NCBI GenBank assembly: GCA_017546745.1
Contig: JAFYRZ010000104.1
Location: 1-22,153, forward strand
Source: Clostridia bacterium
GTDB lineage: Bacteria > Bacillota_A > Clostridia > Oscillospirales > CAG-272
DNA length: 22,153 bases
Direction of reading: 5' to 3'
Below the pieces are notes generated by a model. That model saw only the letters and a program-made list of their open reading frames with translations, had not been told where the DNA came from and did not search any database. Position numbers and translations under genes: made by a program. Every line of letters starts with the position of its first letter. Within the stretch, counting starts at the first letter, position 1. Shown here in pieces: positions 1-6,890 of this stretch.

Positions 1-80
1 CGCGGTTCGGTCACGCTCGGGGTCTGACACCACACCGTGGTGTCATTCAAGACCCTCGCGCCGCTTCGCTACCTCGACGG
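1..80. repeat. Dispersed structured repeat, copy 1 (truncated by window start)
   Basis: This stretch matches 671-750 in the same orientation with about ten differences over the first 75 positions, counted by eye. Both copies share the blocks TGTCATTCA and CCTCGCGCCGCTTCGCTACC. It contains a hairpin in which GACACCAC pairs with GTGGTGTC around a three-base loop. It may begin before position 1. It encodes nothing recognisable and looks like an intergenic repeat family; the two copies bracket the orphan gene at 187-528. Confidence 0.75.
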
Positions 81-120
81 TCCATTGACGCAAAAATTTG
101 ATGCGCAGAAAACAAAGATT

Positions 121-147
121 AACCCCGACAGATTGCCTGTCGGGGTT
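121..147 (-). terminator. Intrinsic terminator of the orphan gene
   Basis: AACCCCGACA and TGTCGGGGTT form a perfect 10-bp stem around a 7-base loop. On the minus strand the stem is followed by a T-rich stretch (AATCTTTGTTTT). It lies about 40 bases past the stop codon of the minus-strand gene ending at 187, as expected for its terminator. Confidence 0.75.
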
Positions 148-186
148 CGTTATACATATAATGTATCAACGGCTATCGGTAAATTA

Positions 187-528
187 TTAAACATTCAAGT
201 ATTGGGGTTCAATTAATATATCAAACAATTTGCCATATGTCACAACACTGTTTTTTGCAACAGCATTTAACATATCAAATGTGTTTTTGATCTTTCTATT
301 GCCCAATATTAGATACGCCTGTTCGATATCTATTATTTGTTGCCGATTATGTGCCTTCATGTAGATTTGAGGAATCCAATTATTAACGTCTAACCGATTG
401 TAACTTAAAATAATTTCGACAAATCTATTTTTATAACATTCTCGTTTACCTGTTTCGGAATCGTAAGTATATTCAAATCCGTATAACGTTAAAAATTCTA
501 ATGAGGTTTTGAAATCTTCATATTTCAT
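187..528 (-). CDS. Orphan AT-rich hypothetical protein (113 aa)
   Basis: I do not recognise this protein. The reading frame extends upstream to 630, but that extension translates palindromic repeat DNA. The ATG at 528 is preceded by AAGGAG about 13 bases upstream, so I start it there. The product is about 113 residues, soluble-looking, with no signal peptide or membrane segment, rich in Asn, Ile, Tyr and Lys, and with aromatic-rich stretches (FLTLYGFEY near residues 12-20, NNWIPQIYM near 49-57). Its base composition is clearly more AT-rich than every neighbour, it stands alone, and it has its own terminator (121-147). Two copies of an ~80-bp repeat flank it. Small size, foreign composition and repeat flanks suggest an acquired accessory gene. 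A weak promoter candidate lies upstream on the minus strand (TTGTAA, 18 bases, GATAAT). Confidence 0.6.
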   Translation of the reverse strand: MKYEDFKTSLEFLTLYGFEYTYDSETGKRECYKNRFVEIILSYNRLDVNNWIPQIYMKAHNRQQIIDIEQAYLILGNRKIKNTFDMLNAVAKNSVVTYGKLFDILIEPQYLNV

Positions 529-800
529 CCTTATTATGTCGCTCCTTAAACGTATTATTATCGCCAGTTTCGCCTTTGTATTACAAAGGCACAGGGCAAA
601 GCCCATACCCCTAAAGTTGCACGAACCCAAAGGCTCCTTCCGTCACGGCTACGCCGTGCCACCGTCTCGCTGCGGCTCGGTCCCACTCGGGCTCTGACAC
701 CGCACTGTGGTGTCATTCACTCCCCTCGCGCCGCTTCGCTACCTCTCGGAGGGAGGGTTTTTCTTTTGGAGACGTATTCCGGTCCTGGCGCATACCAAAA
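529..800. other. Gene-free structured spacer between orphan gene and tcdA
   Basis: This 272-base stretch has no convincing gene. It holds a 19-base palindrome (572-590, GCCTTTGTA/TACAAAGGC around one base), a GGGC-AAA-GCCC hairpin (594-604), a CACGGC-TAC-GCCGTG hairpin (about 644-658), repeat copy 2 (671-750), and a closing segment CGGAGGGAGGG that can partly pair with CTCCTTCCG near 629-637. A short frame at 509-697 is a by-product of these palindromes. Confidence 0.6.
671..750. repeat. Dispersed structured repeat, copy 2
   Basis: Direct-orientation partner of 1-80. It includes GACACC/GGTGTC (stem about 696-714) and the shared block CCTCGCGCCGCTTCGCTACC. The larger element it belongs to probably runs from about 611 to 760, since CTCCTTCCG on the left and CGGAGGGAGGG on the right are roughly complementary. 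It lies directly downstream of the minus-strand tcdA gene, where its hairpins could also protect or terminate that transcript. Confidence 0.75.
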
Positions 801-1496
801 TCACCTCAATGCAATATCCTTAATAACCTCTCCGGCAATAATGAGGCCGGCGACGGAGGGGACGAAGGATATGCTGCCGGGAGCGTGGTCAGAGGCGCTG
901 TCCTTTGGGAGGACGGGCGGCTCCTTTGAGAAGAGCACCTTGACACCGCGAATACCGAGCTTTTTGAGTTCCGTGCGCACGGCTCTTGCAAGCGGACAAA
1001 CGCTCGTTTTCTCAATATCGGCTATCTCAAACATCGTCGGGTCGAGCTTGTTTCCCGCACCCATACAGGAGATAACTCTCGTGCCTGCCGCCTTCGAAAG
1101 CTTTATGATTTCAATCTTTCCTCTAACGCTGTCTATCGCATCAACAACGTAATCATAGACGGAAAAATCGAACAAATGTGAAGTATTGTTGTCAAAAAAG
1201 AGGTTATACGTCGTAATTTTCGCTTCGGGATTGATAGAGAGGATACGGTTTTTCATAACGGTGGTCTTATATTCGCCTATGGTTTCTCTCGTTGCGATTA
1301 TCTGCCTGTTAAGGTTAGATTCTGCAACGGTATCACTGTCTATAAGGTCGAGCGTGCCGACCCCCGCTCTTGCAAGAGCCTCGATACAAAAGCCGCCAAC
1401 GCCCCCCGCGCCGAATACGGCAACGCGCGCTCTCTTCAGCCTTTCAACACCCTCTTTTCCGAGCATGCGCTCGGTTCTCGAATAAAAGTTCTCCAT
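801..1496 (-). CDS. tcdA: tRNA threonylcarbamoyladenosine dehydratase (TcdA/CsdL)
   Basis: E1-like ThiF/HesA-family enzyme. By family, it uses ATP to cyclise t6A37 to ct6A in tRNAs that read ANN codons, in the cytoplasm. The 231-residue protein starts with SRTERMLG (residues 6-13), typical of the TcdA subgroup rather than ThiF/MoeB, then has the nucleotide-binding GAGGVGG (29-35), SNLNRQ (60-65), DAIDS (119-123), SVCPLAR (165-171) and a C-terminal GSISFVPSVAGLIIAGEVI segment (207-225). The ATG at 1496 follows AGGTGG by four bases, and a consensus promoter lies at 1533-1561. It is monocistronic and divergent from comM. It belongs to the same t6A pathway as tsaD at 10090-11169. Confidence 0.9.
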   Translation of the reverse strand: MENFYSRTERMLGKEGVERLKRARVAVFGAGGVGGFCIEALARAGVGTLDLIDSDTVAESNLNRQIIATRETIGEYKTTVMKNRILSINPEAKITTYNLFFDNNTSHLFDFSVYDYVVDAIDSVRGKIEIIKLSKAAGTRVISCMGAGNKLDPTMFEIADIEKTSVCPLARAVRTELKKLGIRGVKVLFSKEPPVLPKDSASDHAPGSISFVPSVAGLIIAGEVIKDIALR

Positions 1497-1532
1497 AATA
1501 CCACCTGAAACTTTCGTTTTTCTTTCGATATA

Positions 1533-1561
1533 ATTATATCCTAAAGAATTAAAAATGTCAA
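1533..1561 (-). promoter_or_regulatory. Sigma-A promoter of tcdA
   Basis: On the minus strand TTGACA (1561-1556), a 17-base spacer and TATAAT (1538-1533) match the housekeeping consensus exactly. The -10 box is about 36 bases upstream of the tcdA start codon. Confidence 0.85.
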
Positions 1562-1568
1562 TAAACTG

Positions 1569-1597
1569 TTGATTTTCGTTTTCCTTTATTGTATAAT
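1569..1597 (+). promoter_or_regulatory. Sigma-A promoter of the comM-like gene
   Basis: TTGATT (1569-1574), a 17-base spacer and TATAAT (1592-1597), 32 bases before the ATG at 1630. It lies back to back with the tcdA promoter; the two -35 boxes are only seven bases apart, so the polymerases may compete. Confidence 0.85.
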
Positions 1598-1629
1598 TAT
1601 CTTAAAAACAGGACCGAGAGGAAAATCTT

Positions 1630-3174
1630 ATGTTATCTAAGGTATATAGCAGCGGCGTTATGGGAATAGAGGGCTTCCTCGTTTGCGTTGAATGCTCCGC
1701 GTGGAACAGACTCCCTGCTTTTGAGCTTGTCGGACTTCCCGATACGGCGGTAAAGGAAGCGAAAAACCGAGTGCAGTCTGCGTGCGAGAACTCGGGCGTG
1801 AGATTCCCCTCGCTTGATATAATGGTCAACCTCGCACCTGCGGATATAAAAAAGATGGGCACGTCATACGACCTTGCGATAATTCTTGCTATCCTTAAGT
1901 GCGACGGCAGACTCGGTAACGAGTTTGATTTTTCTGACAAATGCTTCGTCGGAGAGCTTTCTTTATCGGGTGAGGTACATAAGATAGGCGGCGTTCTTTC
2001 TATGGCGGTATGCGCCCGTGACGAGGGTAAGCGCGAGATATACGTTCCCTTTGAGAATGCGGGAGAGGCGGCTGTCATTGAGGGTATCGAGGTTTACGGA
2101 GTTAAGTGTCTGCGCGATCTTATCGAGCATATAAAGGGCATGCGCAAAATCGAGGCTACGAAGCGGGATATCTCGTCCTACGACTTTTCCTCGAGGCGCT
2201 CGCTCCCCGATTTTTCCGACGTTCGCGGACAGCTCAGGGCAAAGAGAGCTATGGAGGTTGCCGCCGCAGGCGGACACAACATTCTTATGATAGGCCCTCC
2301 CGGCTCGGGTAAGAGCATGCTTGCGAAAAGACTGCCATCGATCTTGCCTGATATGACGCTTGACGAGGCGGTTGAAACAACGAAGGTACATTCGGTTGCG
2401 GGAAATCTTAAGGGAAATCTCGTAATTAACCGTCCCTTCTGCTCGCCTCACCATACCGTAAGCCGCGTTGGTCTTATCGGAGGCGGCGCAAATCCGCGCC
2501 CGGGCGAGATATCGGTCGCGCATAACGGCGTTCTTTTCCTTGACGAGCTTCCCGAGTTTCCGAAGAGCGTTACCGACGCGCTTCGCCAGCCGCTTGAGGA
2601 TAAGGAGGTTTACGTTACCCGCGCCCTTGCGAGAGTGAGATACCCCTCGTCCTTTATGCTCGTTTGCGCTATGAACCCCTGCCGCTGCGGCTATTTCGGA
2701 GACCATAAAAGGCAGTGCACCTGCCCTGCGGGCGGTGTTACAAAGTACCTTGAAAAGGTTTCGGGTCCGCTTCTTGACAGAATTGATATTGAGATAGAAT
2801 TGCCCTCGGTTTCCTACGACGAGATCTCCGCAAGGAGCGAGGACGGCGAGAGGAGCGAGGTCATACGCGAAAGGGTAAACCGTGCGCGCGCCTTTGCAAA
2901 GGAAAGGTTCGCCGCCGCAGGCGACGACGCGGCAAACCTTAACGCGACGATGCCGACCGAGGTGCTTCGCAGACACTGCGAGCTTAATCCGAGTGCTGAG
3001 GCGCTTATGCGCGCGGCGTTTGAGTCGCTCGGACTTTCCGCGAGAGGCCACGATAGAGTTCTTCGCGTAGCGAGAACCATCGCCGACCTTGACGGCTCTG
3101 CCGTTATCGAGGAGAACCACATTGCCGAGGCGATCTCATATAGGTCGCTCGACAGAAAGTATTGGAAGAGATAA
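1630..3174 (+). CDS. comM: ComM/YifB-like Mg-chelatase-type AAA+ ATPase
   Basis: A 514-residue protein of full family length. The N-terminal ChlI-like domain contains FELVGLPDTAVKEAKNRV (31-48) and the AP-DIKK-G-YDLAIILAIL region (about 70-89). The AAA+ core has Walker A GPPGSGKS (222-229), Walker B VLFLDELPEF (301-310), the Cys-rich insert MNPCRCGYFGD...CTC (about 348-365), LLDRIDIEIELP (371-382) and the C-terminal SARGHDRVLRVARTIADL (460-477). In Gram-negative bacteria ComM is a hexameric helicase that extends heteroduplex in natural transformation; the role in Clostridia is not established. The start has an AGAGG site 8 bases upstream and a consensus promoter. It appears monocistronic, closed by the hairpin at 3179-3212. 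Confidence 0.9.
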   Translation: MLSKVYSSGVMGIEGFLVCVECSAWNRLPAFELVGLPDTAVKEAKNRVQSACENSGVRFPSLDIMVNLAPADIKKMGTSYDLAIILAILKCDGRLGNEFDFSDKCFVGELSLSGEVHKIGGVLSMAVCARDEGKREIYVPFENAGEAAVIEGIEVYGVKCLRDLIEHIKGMRKIEATKRDISSYDFSSRRSLPDFSDVRGQLRAKRAMEVAAAGGHNILMIGPPGSGKSMLAKRLPSILPDMTLDEAVETTKVHSVAGNLKGNLVINRPFCSPHHTVSRVGLIGGGANPRPGEISVAHNGVLFLDELPEFPKSVTDALRQPLEDKEVYVTRALARVRYPSSFMLVCAMNPCRCGYFGDHKRQCTCPAGGVTKYLEKVSGPLLDRIDIEIELPSVSYDEISARSEDGERSEVIRERVNRARAFAKERFAAAGDDAANLNATMPTEVLRRHCELNPSAEALMRAAFESLGLSARGHDRVLRVARTIADLDGSAVIEENHIAEAISYRSLDRKYWKR

Positions 3175-3178
3175 AATG

Positions 3179-3212
3179 AAAGCGTGATGTTCTTTAGAGA
3201 GCATCGCGCTTT
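3179..3212 (+). terminator. Intrinsic terminator after comM
   Basis: A 15-bp stem with a TTAG loop: AAAGCGTGATGTTCT pairs with AGAGCATCGCGCTTT, allowing two G-U pairs. It starts five bases after the stop codon and ends in TTTGTT, a short T-tract. The T-rich tail is modest, so efficiency is uncertain. Confidence 0.75.
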
Positions 3213-3290
3213 GTTATGATTGCCCTTATGGGCAAGTTATGAGTTATGAAATGCTTTCGCACCGTTATGATTGGCTTCGCCAAGCTTTTG
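3213..3290. repeat. Tandem GTTATGATTG-hairpin intergenic repeat
   Basis: GTTATGATTG occurs at 3213-3222 and again at 3264-3273. Each copy runs into a small hairpin: GCCC-TTAT-GGGC (3222-3233) after the first, TTGGC-TTC-GCCAA (3271-3283) after the second, both followed by AAG. Between them lies TTATGAGTTATGA. It fills the convergent spacer between comM and the DeoR regulator and may serve as a weak terminator for the minus-strand regulator. Confidence 0.55.
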
Positions 3291-3295
3291 GTTAG

Positions 3296-4015
3296 TCATT
3301 TAACGTACTCCGGCAGGGGAGTGTCGCTTATTACCTCGTCGACCTCGCCTGTGTGGCAGAGGGTGTGCAGGAAGGTCAAGCCGAATTTACTGCTGTCGCA
3401 AAGAAGTATGCTCTTTTTTGCGTTTTTCATCATAATTTTTCTTATTTCGTTTTCGGGTATGGTGCTGTCGCTTGCTATGCCCTTTTCGTTTATGCCGCGG
3501 CAGGAGAAGAATGCGACGTCAGCGTTATAGGAGGCAAGCGTGCGCTCTGCCTCGGCGCCAAGACAACAGAATGAGTCGGGGGTTATCTCGCCGCCGACAG
3601 AAAGCGTCTTTATTCCCATAGCCGCAAGAGATATCGCGGTATGCGCGCCGTTCGTGATAACGAAAAGATTTTTAAACGTTGAAAGCACGGGCAAAAGGCT
3701 GTACGCGGTGGTCGATGCGTCGAGCATTACCGTGTAGCCGTCCTTTATATGACGGGCGCACTTTCTTGCAATCTCGTTCTTTTCCTCGGTGTGCGCGAGG
3801 GTGCGCATAAACATAGGCACGCGCGTGTCGGGACTTTTCGGGTTCAGTCTTGCGATGCCGCGCTTGCAGTCAACCGTGCCCTTTTCCTTCATTGCGCGAA
3901 TGTCGCGCCTTACGGTGGGCTCGCTTATAAAAAGCTTCTCGGAAAGCTCCTTTACAGAATGCTCCCTTTCGGTAAGGAGGCGGATATAGTCGTTTTCTCT
4001 TAAATAAATAGCCAT
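3296..4015 (-). CDS. DeoR/GlpR-family transcriptional repressor
   Basis: A 239-residue DeoR-family regulator. Residues 1-57 form the winged helix-turn-helix, with SVKELSEKLFISEPTVRRDI as recognition region (about 20-39). The rest is the DeoR C-terminal sensor domain, with a phosphosugar-binding style region around DASTTAY, ITNGAH, LSVGGEI and LLCDSSKFG. The frame can be opened at a TTG at 4024, but GGAG sits only one base from it; the ATG at 4015 has GGAG ten bases upstream and is preferred. It diverges from a glycerol-3-phosphate-dehydrogenase-like operon, so I infer a GlpR role, repressing that operon and itself. Family members respond to phosphorylated sugars or glycerol-3-phosphate; the effector here is not visible from sequence. 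Confidence 0.85.
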   Translation of the reverse strand: MAIYLRENDYIRLLTEREHSVKELSEKLFISEPTVRRDIRAMKEKGTVDCKRGIARLNPKSPDTRVPMFMRTLAHTEEKNEIARKCARHIKDGYTVMLDASTTAYSLLPVLSTFKNLFVITNGAHTAISLAAMGIKTLSVGGEITPDSFCCLGAEAERTLASYNADVAFFSCRGINEKGIASDSTIPENEIRKIMMKNAKKSILLCDSSKFGLTFLHTLCHTGEVDEVISDTPLPEYVK

Positions 4016-4019
4016 TATG

Positions 4020-4073
4020 ATCAATCTCCGATCGTTATATTCAATATTATAATCGTTTTATGATCATTTTGTC
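4020..4073. promoter_or_regulatory. Phased ~11-bp tandem repeat, probable DeoR-family operator
   Basis: Related units ATCAATCTCCG (4020), ATCGTTATAT (4031), TCAATATTATA (4041), ATCGTTTTATG (4052) and ATCATTTTGTC (4063) follow each other at 10-11-bp intervals, which places them on one face of the helix. The array covers the -35/-10 region and initial transcribed region of the regulator's own promoter and ends about 17 bases before the -35 of the plus-strand operon. Direct-repeat operators with one-turn spacing are known for several DeoR-family proteins; assigning this array to the adjacent regulator is inference. Confidence 0.5.
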
Positions 4074-4075
4074 AA
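4046..4075 (-). promoter_or_regulatory. Promoter of the DeoR-family regulator
   Basis: Minus-strand TTGACA (4075-4070), an 18-base spacer and TATAAT (4051-4046). The repeat units at 4052 and 4063 fill the spacer, which suggests direct autorepression. Confidence 0.75.
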
Positions 4076-4090
4076 GTCTTTTCTTAACTA

Positions 4091-4119
4091 TTGACTAAAT
4101 AATATTCTTTTGCTATAAT
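4091..4119 (+). promoter_or_regulatory. Promoter of the glycerol-3-phosphate oxidoreductase operon
   Basis: TTGACT (4091-4096), a 17-base spacer and TATAAT (4114-4119). It gives a leader of about 65 bases before the ATG at 4191, including an A-rich stretch and a small hairpin GGGC-GGTAT-GCCC near 4154-4166. A strong promoter, consistent with the biased codon use of the genes behind it. Confidence 0.8.
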
Positions 4120-4190
4120 AAACTTGTTATTATAAAATAAAAAAAATATAATGGGCGGGTATGCCCGATATTAAGAAAGGATCTGACAGA

Positions 4191-5627
4191 ATGATTGACG
4201 TAGCAATAATTGGCGCGGGTGTCGTTGGCGGACTTATTGCAAGAGAGCTTTCTCGCTATGACGTAAGCGTGGCTCTCGTTGAGAAGCTTTCTGACGTAGC
4301 ACTCGGAGCAACGCGCGCAAACAGCGCGATCGTACACGCAGGCTATGACGCAAAGGAGGGCTCGCTTAAGGCGAAGCTTAACGTGCGCGGCTCGGTTATG
4401 ATGGAAAGGGTTGCAAGGGAGCTTGGCGTAAAGTATCAGAGAAACGGCTCCTTGGTAGTCGGATTTTCGGACGAGGATAAGGCAACTCTTGCCGAGCTTC
4501 TCGAAAGAGGAAGAAAGAACGGTGTTGAGGGGCTTGAGCTTCTTGACAGAGAGGGCGTGCTTGCGCTCGAGAAGAATATCGGAGAGGGCGTTACCTGCGC
4601 ACTCCACGCACCCACCGGTGCTATAATCTGCCCCTACGAGCTTTGTATGGCGGCTGTCGGAAACGCGATGGATAACGGCTGTGAGCTTCTTCTCTCCTTT
4701 GACGTCACAGCTATCGACAAGACCGAGGGCGGCTACAAGGTCACCGCAAGGGACGGCCGTGCCGCTGAGGCAAAGTACGTTATCAACTGCGCAGGTGTAT
4801 TCTCCGACGAGGTAGCTAAGCTTGCGGGCGACGACTCCTTCTCGGTTTACGCGCGCCGCGGTGAGTATATGCTCCTTGATAAGGAGTGCGGAAATCTCGT
4901 TTCTCACACCATCTTCCGTTGCCCCTCCAAGATGGGTAAGGGAATTCTCGTTTCCCCCACCGTAGACGGCAACCTTCTTCTCGGTCCTACCGCAGAGAAC
5001 ATCGACGACAAGACCGACACCTCCACCACCATCGAGGGTCTTAACAAGGTCCGCGCGCAGGCGGGTGAGCAGGTTTCGGGTGTTGACACGAGAAAGGTCA
5101 TCACCTCCTTTACCGGACTTCGCTCGGTAGGCTCTACCGGTGACTTTATCATCAATATGCCTATGGCAGGCTTCGTTAACGTTGCGGGAATCGAGAGCCC
5201 CGGACTTTCCTCCTCTCCTGCTATCGCAGAGTACGTTTGCGAGATGCTTTCGGGCGCGGGACTTACCCTTAACAAGAAGGCGGACTTTAACCCCTATCGC
5301 AAGCCTATGCACTACTTCCGCGAGATGACCCTCGAGGAAAAGAACGAGGTTATCAAGAATGACCCGGCGTTTGCACACGTTATATGCCGCTGTGAGATCG
5401 TAAGCGAGGGCGAGATCCGCGAGGCTATCAGAACCAACCCGAAGCCCACAGACGTTGACGGCGTAAAGAGAAGAACAAGAGCTTCTATGGGTAGATGCCA
5501 GGGCGGCTTCTGCACACCCTACATAATCGATATACTTGCCGAGGAGCTTGGCGTTGATTACATCGCGGTAACTAAGTTCGGTCAGGGCTCGGTTATCAAC
5601 CTTGGACGTACGAAGGGAGAGGACTGA
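4191..5627 (+). CDS. glpA: GlpA-like FAD-dependent glycerol-3-phosphate dehydrogenase with C-terminal BFD-like domain
   Basis: A 478-residue DAO-fold flavoprotein. The FAD-binding GAGVVGGLIARELS is at residues 8-21, then ATRANSAIVHAGYD, and the C-terminal part has FTGLRSVG and VNVAGIESPGLSSSPAIAEY. The last ~90 residues hold ICRCE and GRCQGGFC, four cysteines of a BFD-type [2Fe-2S] module as in anaerobic GlpA. The likely reaction is glycerol-3-phosphate to dihydroxyacetone phosphate with electrons passed to the partner flavoprotein. An ATG at 4161 is in frame but lacks a good ribosome binding site; the ATG at 4191 has AAAGG ten bases upstream and leads directly into the FAD fold. It is first in a three-gene operon. 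Nearly every lysine codon I read in it is AAG, suggesting high expression. Family certain; substrate inferred. Confidence 0.85.
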   Translation: MIDVAIIGAGVVGGLIARELSRYDVSVALVEKLSDVALGATRANSAIVHAGYDAKEGSLKAKLNVRGSVMMERVARELGVKYQRNGSLVVGFSDEDKATLAELLERGRKNGVEGLELLDREGVLALEKNIGEGVTCALHAPTGAIICPYELCMAAVGNAMDNGCELLLSFDVTAIDKTEGGYKVTARDGRAAEAKYVINCAGVFSDEVAKLAGDDSFSVYARRGEYMLLDKECGNLVSHTIFRCPSKMGKGILVSPTVDGNLLLGPTAENIDDKTDTSTTIEGLNKVRAQAGEQVSGVDTRKVITSFTGLRSVGSTGDFIINMPMAGFVNVAGIESPGLSSSPAIAEYVCEMLSGAGLTLNKKADFNPYRKPMHYFREMTLEEKNEVIKNDPAFAHVICRCEIVSEGEIREAIRTNPKPTDVDGVKRRTRASMGRCQGGFCTPYIIDILAEELGVDYIAVTKFGQGSVINLGRTKGED

Positions 5628-5628
5628 T

Positions 5629-6882
5629 ATGATGAACAAGAAAAAGGTTGATCTCGTTATAATCGGCGGCGGCCCTGCAGGAATGGCGGCGGCTGTTGCG
5701 GCACACGAGGCAGGAATTCGCGATATACTTATCCTTGAGCGTGACGATTCGCTCGGCGGAATTTTAAGACAGTGTATTCACAACGGCTTCGGTCTTCACC
5801 GCTTCGGTGAGGAGCTTACCGGACCCGAGTATGCGTACAGATATGAGAAGCAGGTCAAGGAGCTTGGTATTCCCTTTATGCTCGATACCATGGTAGTTGA
5901 CGTAGCGGCTGATAAGACTGTTACCGCAATGAATAAGGAGGAGGGCATCTTCCTTATCGAGGCGGGCGCTATCATTCTCGCTATGGGCTGCCGCGAGCGT
6001 CCGAAGGGTGCGCTTAATATCGCGGGCTACCGTCCCTCCGGTATCTATACCGCAGGTACTGCGCAGAAGTTCGTTAATATGAAGGGCTATATGCCCGGCC
6101 GCGAGGTAGTTATCCTCGGCTCGGGTGATATCGGTCTTATCATGGCGCGCAGAATGACCCTTGAGGGTGCAAAGGTAAAGGCTGTTTGTGAGCTTATGCC
6201 TTACTCGGGCGGTCTTGCAAGAAATATCGAGCAGTGCCTTAACGACTTTAACATTCCCCTTATGCTCAGCCACACCGTTATCGATATTCACGGTAAGGAG
6301 CGCCTTGAGGCGGTGACTATCGCTAAGGTTGACGAGTACAGACGTCCCATTATGGAGACCGCGACCACAATCCCCTGCGATACGCTTCTTCTCTCCTGCG
6401 GACTTATCCCCGAGAACGAGCTTACCAAGGGCGCGGGCATAACTCTTGACGGAGTTACCGGCGGTGCCGTGGTAGACGGCGGCAGAGAGACCGAGATCGA
6501 GGGCGTTTTCGCTTGCGGAAACGTGCTTCACGTACACGATCTCGTTGACTACGTTTCTGAGGAGGCGGTTATCGCCGCAACCAGCGCTGCTGCTTATCTT
6601 AAGGGCGAAAGAGTTAAAAAAGTAAACATTAGATTACATACCGACGGAAAGATCCGTTATACCGTACCCCAGGTGCTTACCACTGCCGAGGACACTAAGG
6701 TTTATTTCCGCGTTAGTGACGTATACCGCGATATGCGCGTTGTTGCAAGGGCTTCTGACGAGGTCCTTTACGATAAGAAGAAGCAGAAGCTCGCTCCCGG
6801 TGAGATGGAGACGGTTACCCTTACGGCAGACAAGCTCGCTCTTATCGGCGAGGGTGTTATCGAGTTTTCTCTTGAGAAGTGA
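5629..6882 (+). CDS. FAD/NAD(P)-dependent oxidoreductase, partner of GlpA-like protein
   Basis: A 417-residue pyridine-nucleotide-disulfide-type flavoprotein without the usual CxxxxC redox disulfide. It has an N-terminal FAD site GGGPAGMAAAVAAHEAG (about 10-26), GGILRQCIHNGFG (about 42-54), a second dinucleotide site ILGSGDIGLIMARRM, and a C-terminal FAD segment GVFACGNVLHVHDLVDYVSEEA. In Clostridia this family regularly sits between a GlpA-like protein and a DUF1667 protein and is thought to pass electrons to a nicotinamide or quinone acceptor. The frame is open from 5602, but GGAGAGG at 5616-5622 points to the ATG at 5629 (a second ATG follows at 5632). The start is one base after the upstream stop, so translation is probably coupled. 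The C-terminal ~80 residues past the FAD fold (IRYTVPQVL...) form an extra small domain of unknown role. Confidence 0.85.
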   Translation: MMNKKKVDLVIIGGGPAGMAAAVAAHEAGIRDILILERDDSLGGILRQCIHNGFGLHRFGEELTGPEYAYRYEKQVKELGIPFMLDTMVVDVAADKTVTAMNKEEGIFLIEAGAIILAMGCRERPKGALNIAGYRPSGIYTAGTAQKFVNMKGYMPGREVVILGSGDIGLIMARRMTLEGAKVKAVCELMPYSGGLARNIEQCLNDFNIPLMLSHTVIDIHGKERLEAVTIAKVDEYRRPIMETATTIPCDTLLLSCGLIPENELTKGAGITLDGVTGGAVVDGGRETEIEGVFACGNVLHVHDLVDYVSEEAVIAATSAAAYLKGERVKKVNIRLHTDGKIRYTVPQVLTTAEDTKVYFRVSDVYRDMRVVARASDEVLYDKKKQKLAPGEMETVTLTADKLALIGEGVIEFSLEK

Positions 6883-6890
6883 GGTGCAAT

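Noticed and set aside
85..100. TTGACGCAAAA shared in opposite orientation with 19426-19436
   Set aside because: An 11-base match is expected many times by chance within 22 kb, and the flanks do not align.
529..630. N-terminal extension of the orphan gene up to 630
   Set aside because: The extension is translated from palindromic repeat DNA, and the ribosome binding site sits between it and the ATG at 528.
1963..3120. A 385-codon open frame on the minus strand inside the comM-like gene
   Set aside because: Antisense shadow of a full-length AAA+ gene; no motif, no ribosome binding site, and composition typical of reverse-read coding DNA.
4144..4170. Riboswitch in the leader of the oxidoreductase operon
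   Set aside because: Only a single 4-bp hairpin is present and the leader is about 65 bases; no known riboswitch core or expression platform is visible.
4113..5639. A 508-codon open frame on the minus strand opposite the GlpA-like gene
   Set aside because: It mirrors the codon bias of the strongly biased plus-strand gene, has no recognisable domain, is rich in unlikely Arg/Cys/His runs, and lies opposite a clear flavoprotein.
5764..6537. A 257-codon antisense frame in the second flavoprotein gene
   Set aside because: Shadow frame; the opposite strand encodes intact FAD and NAD(P) motifs throughout.
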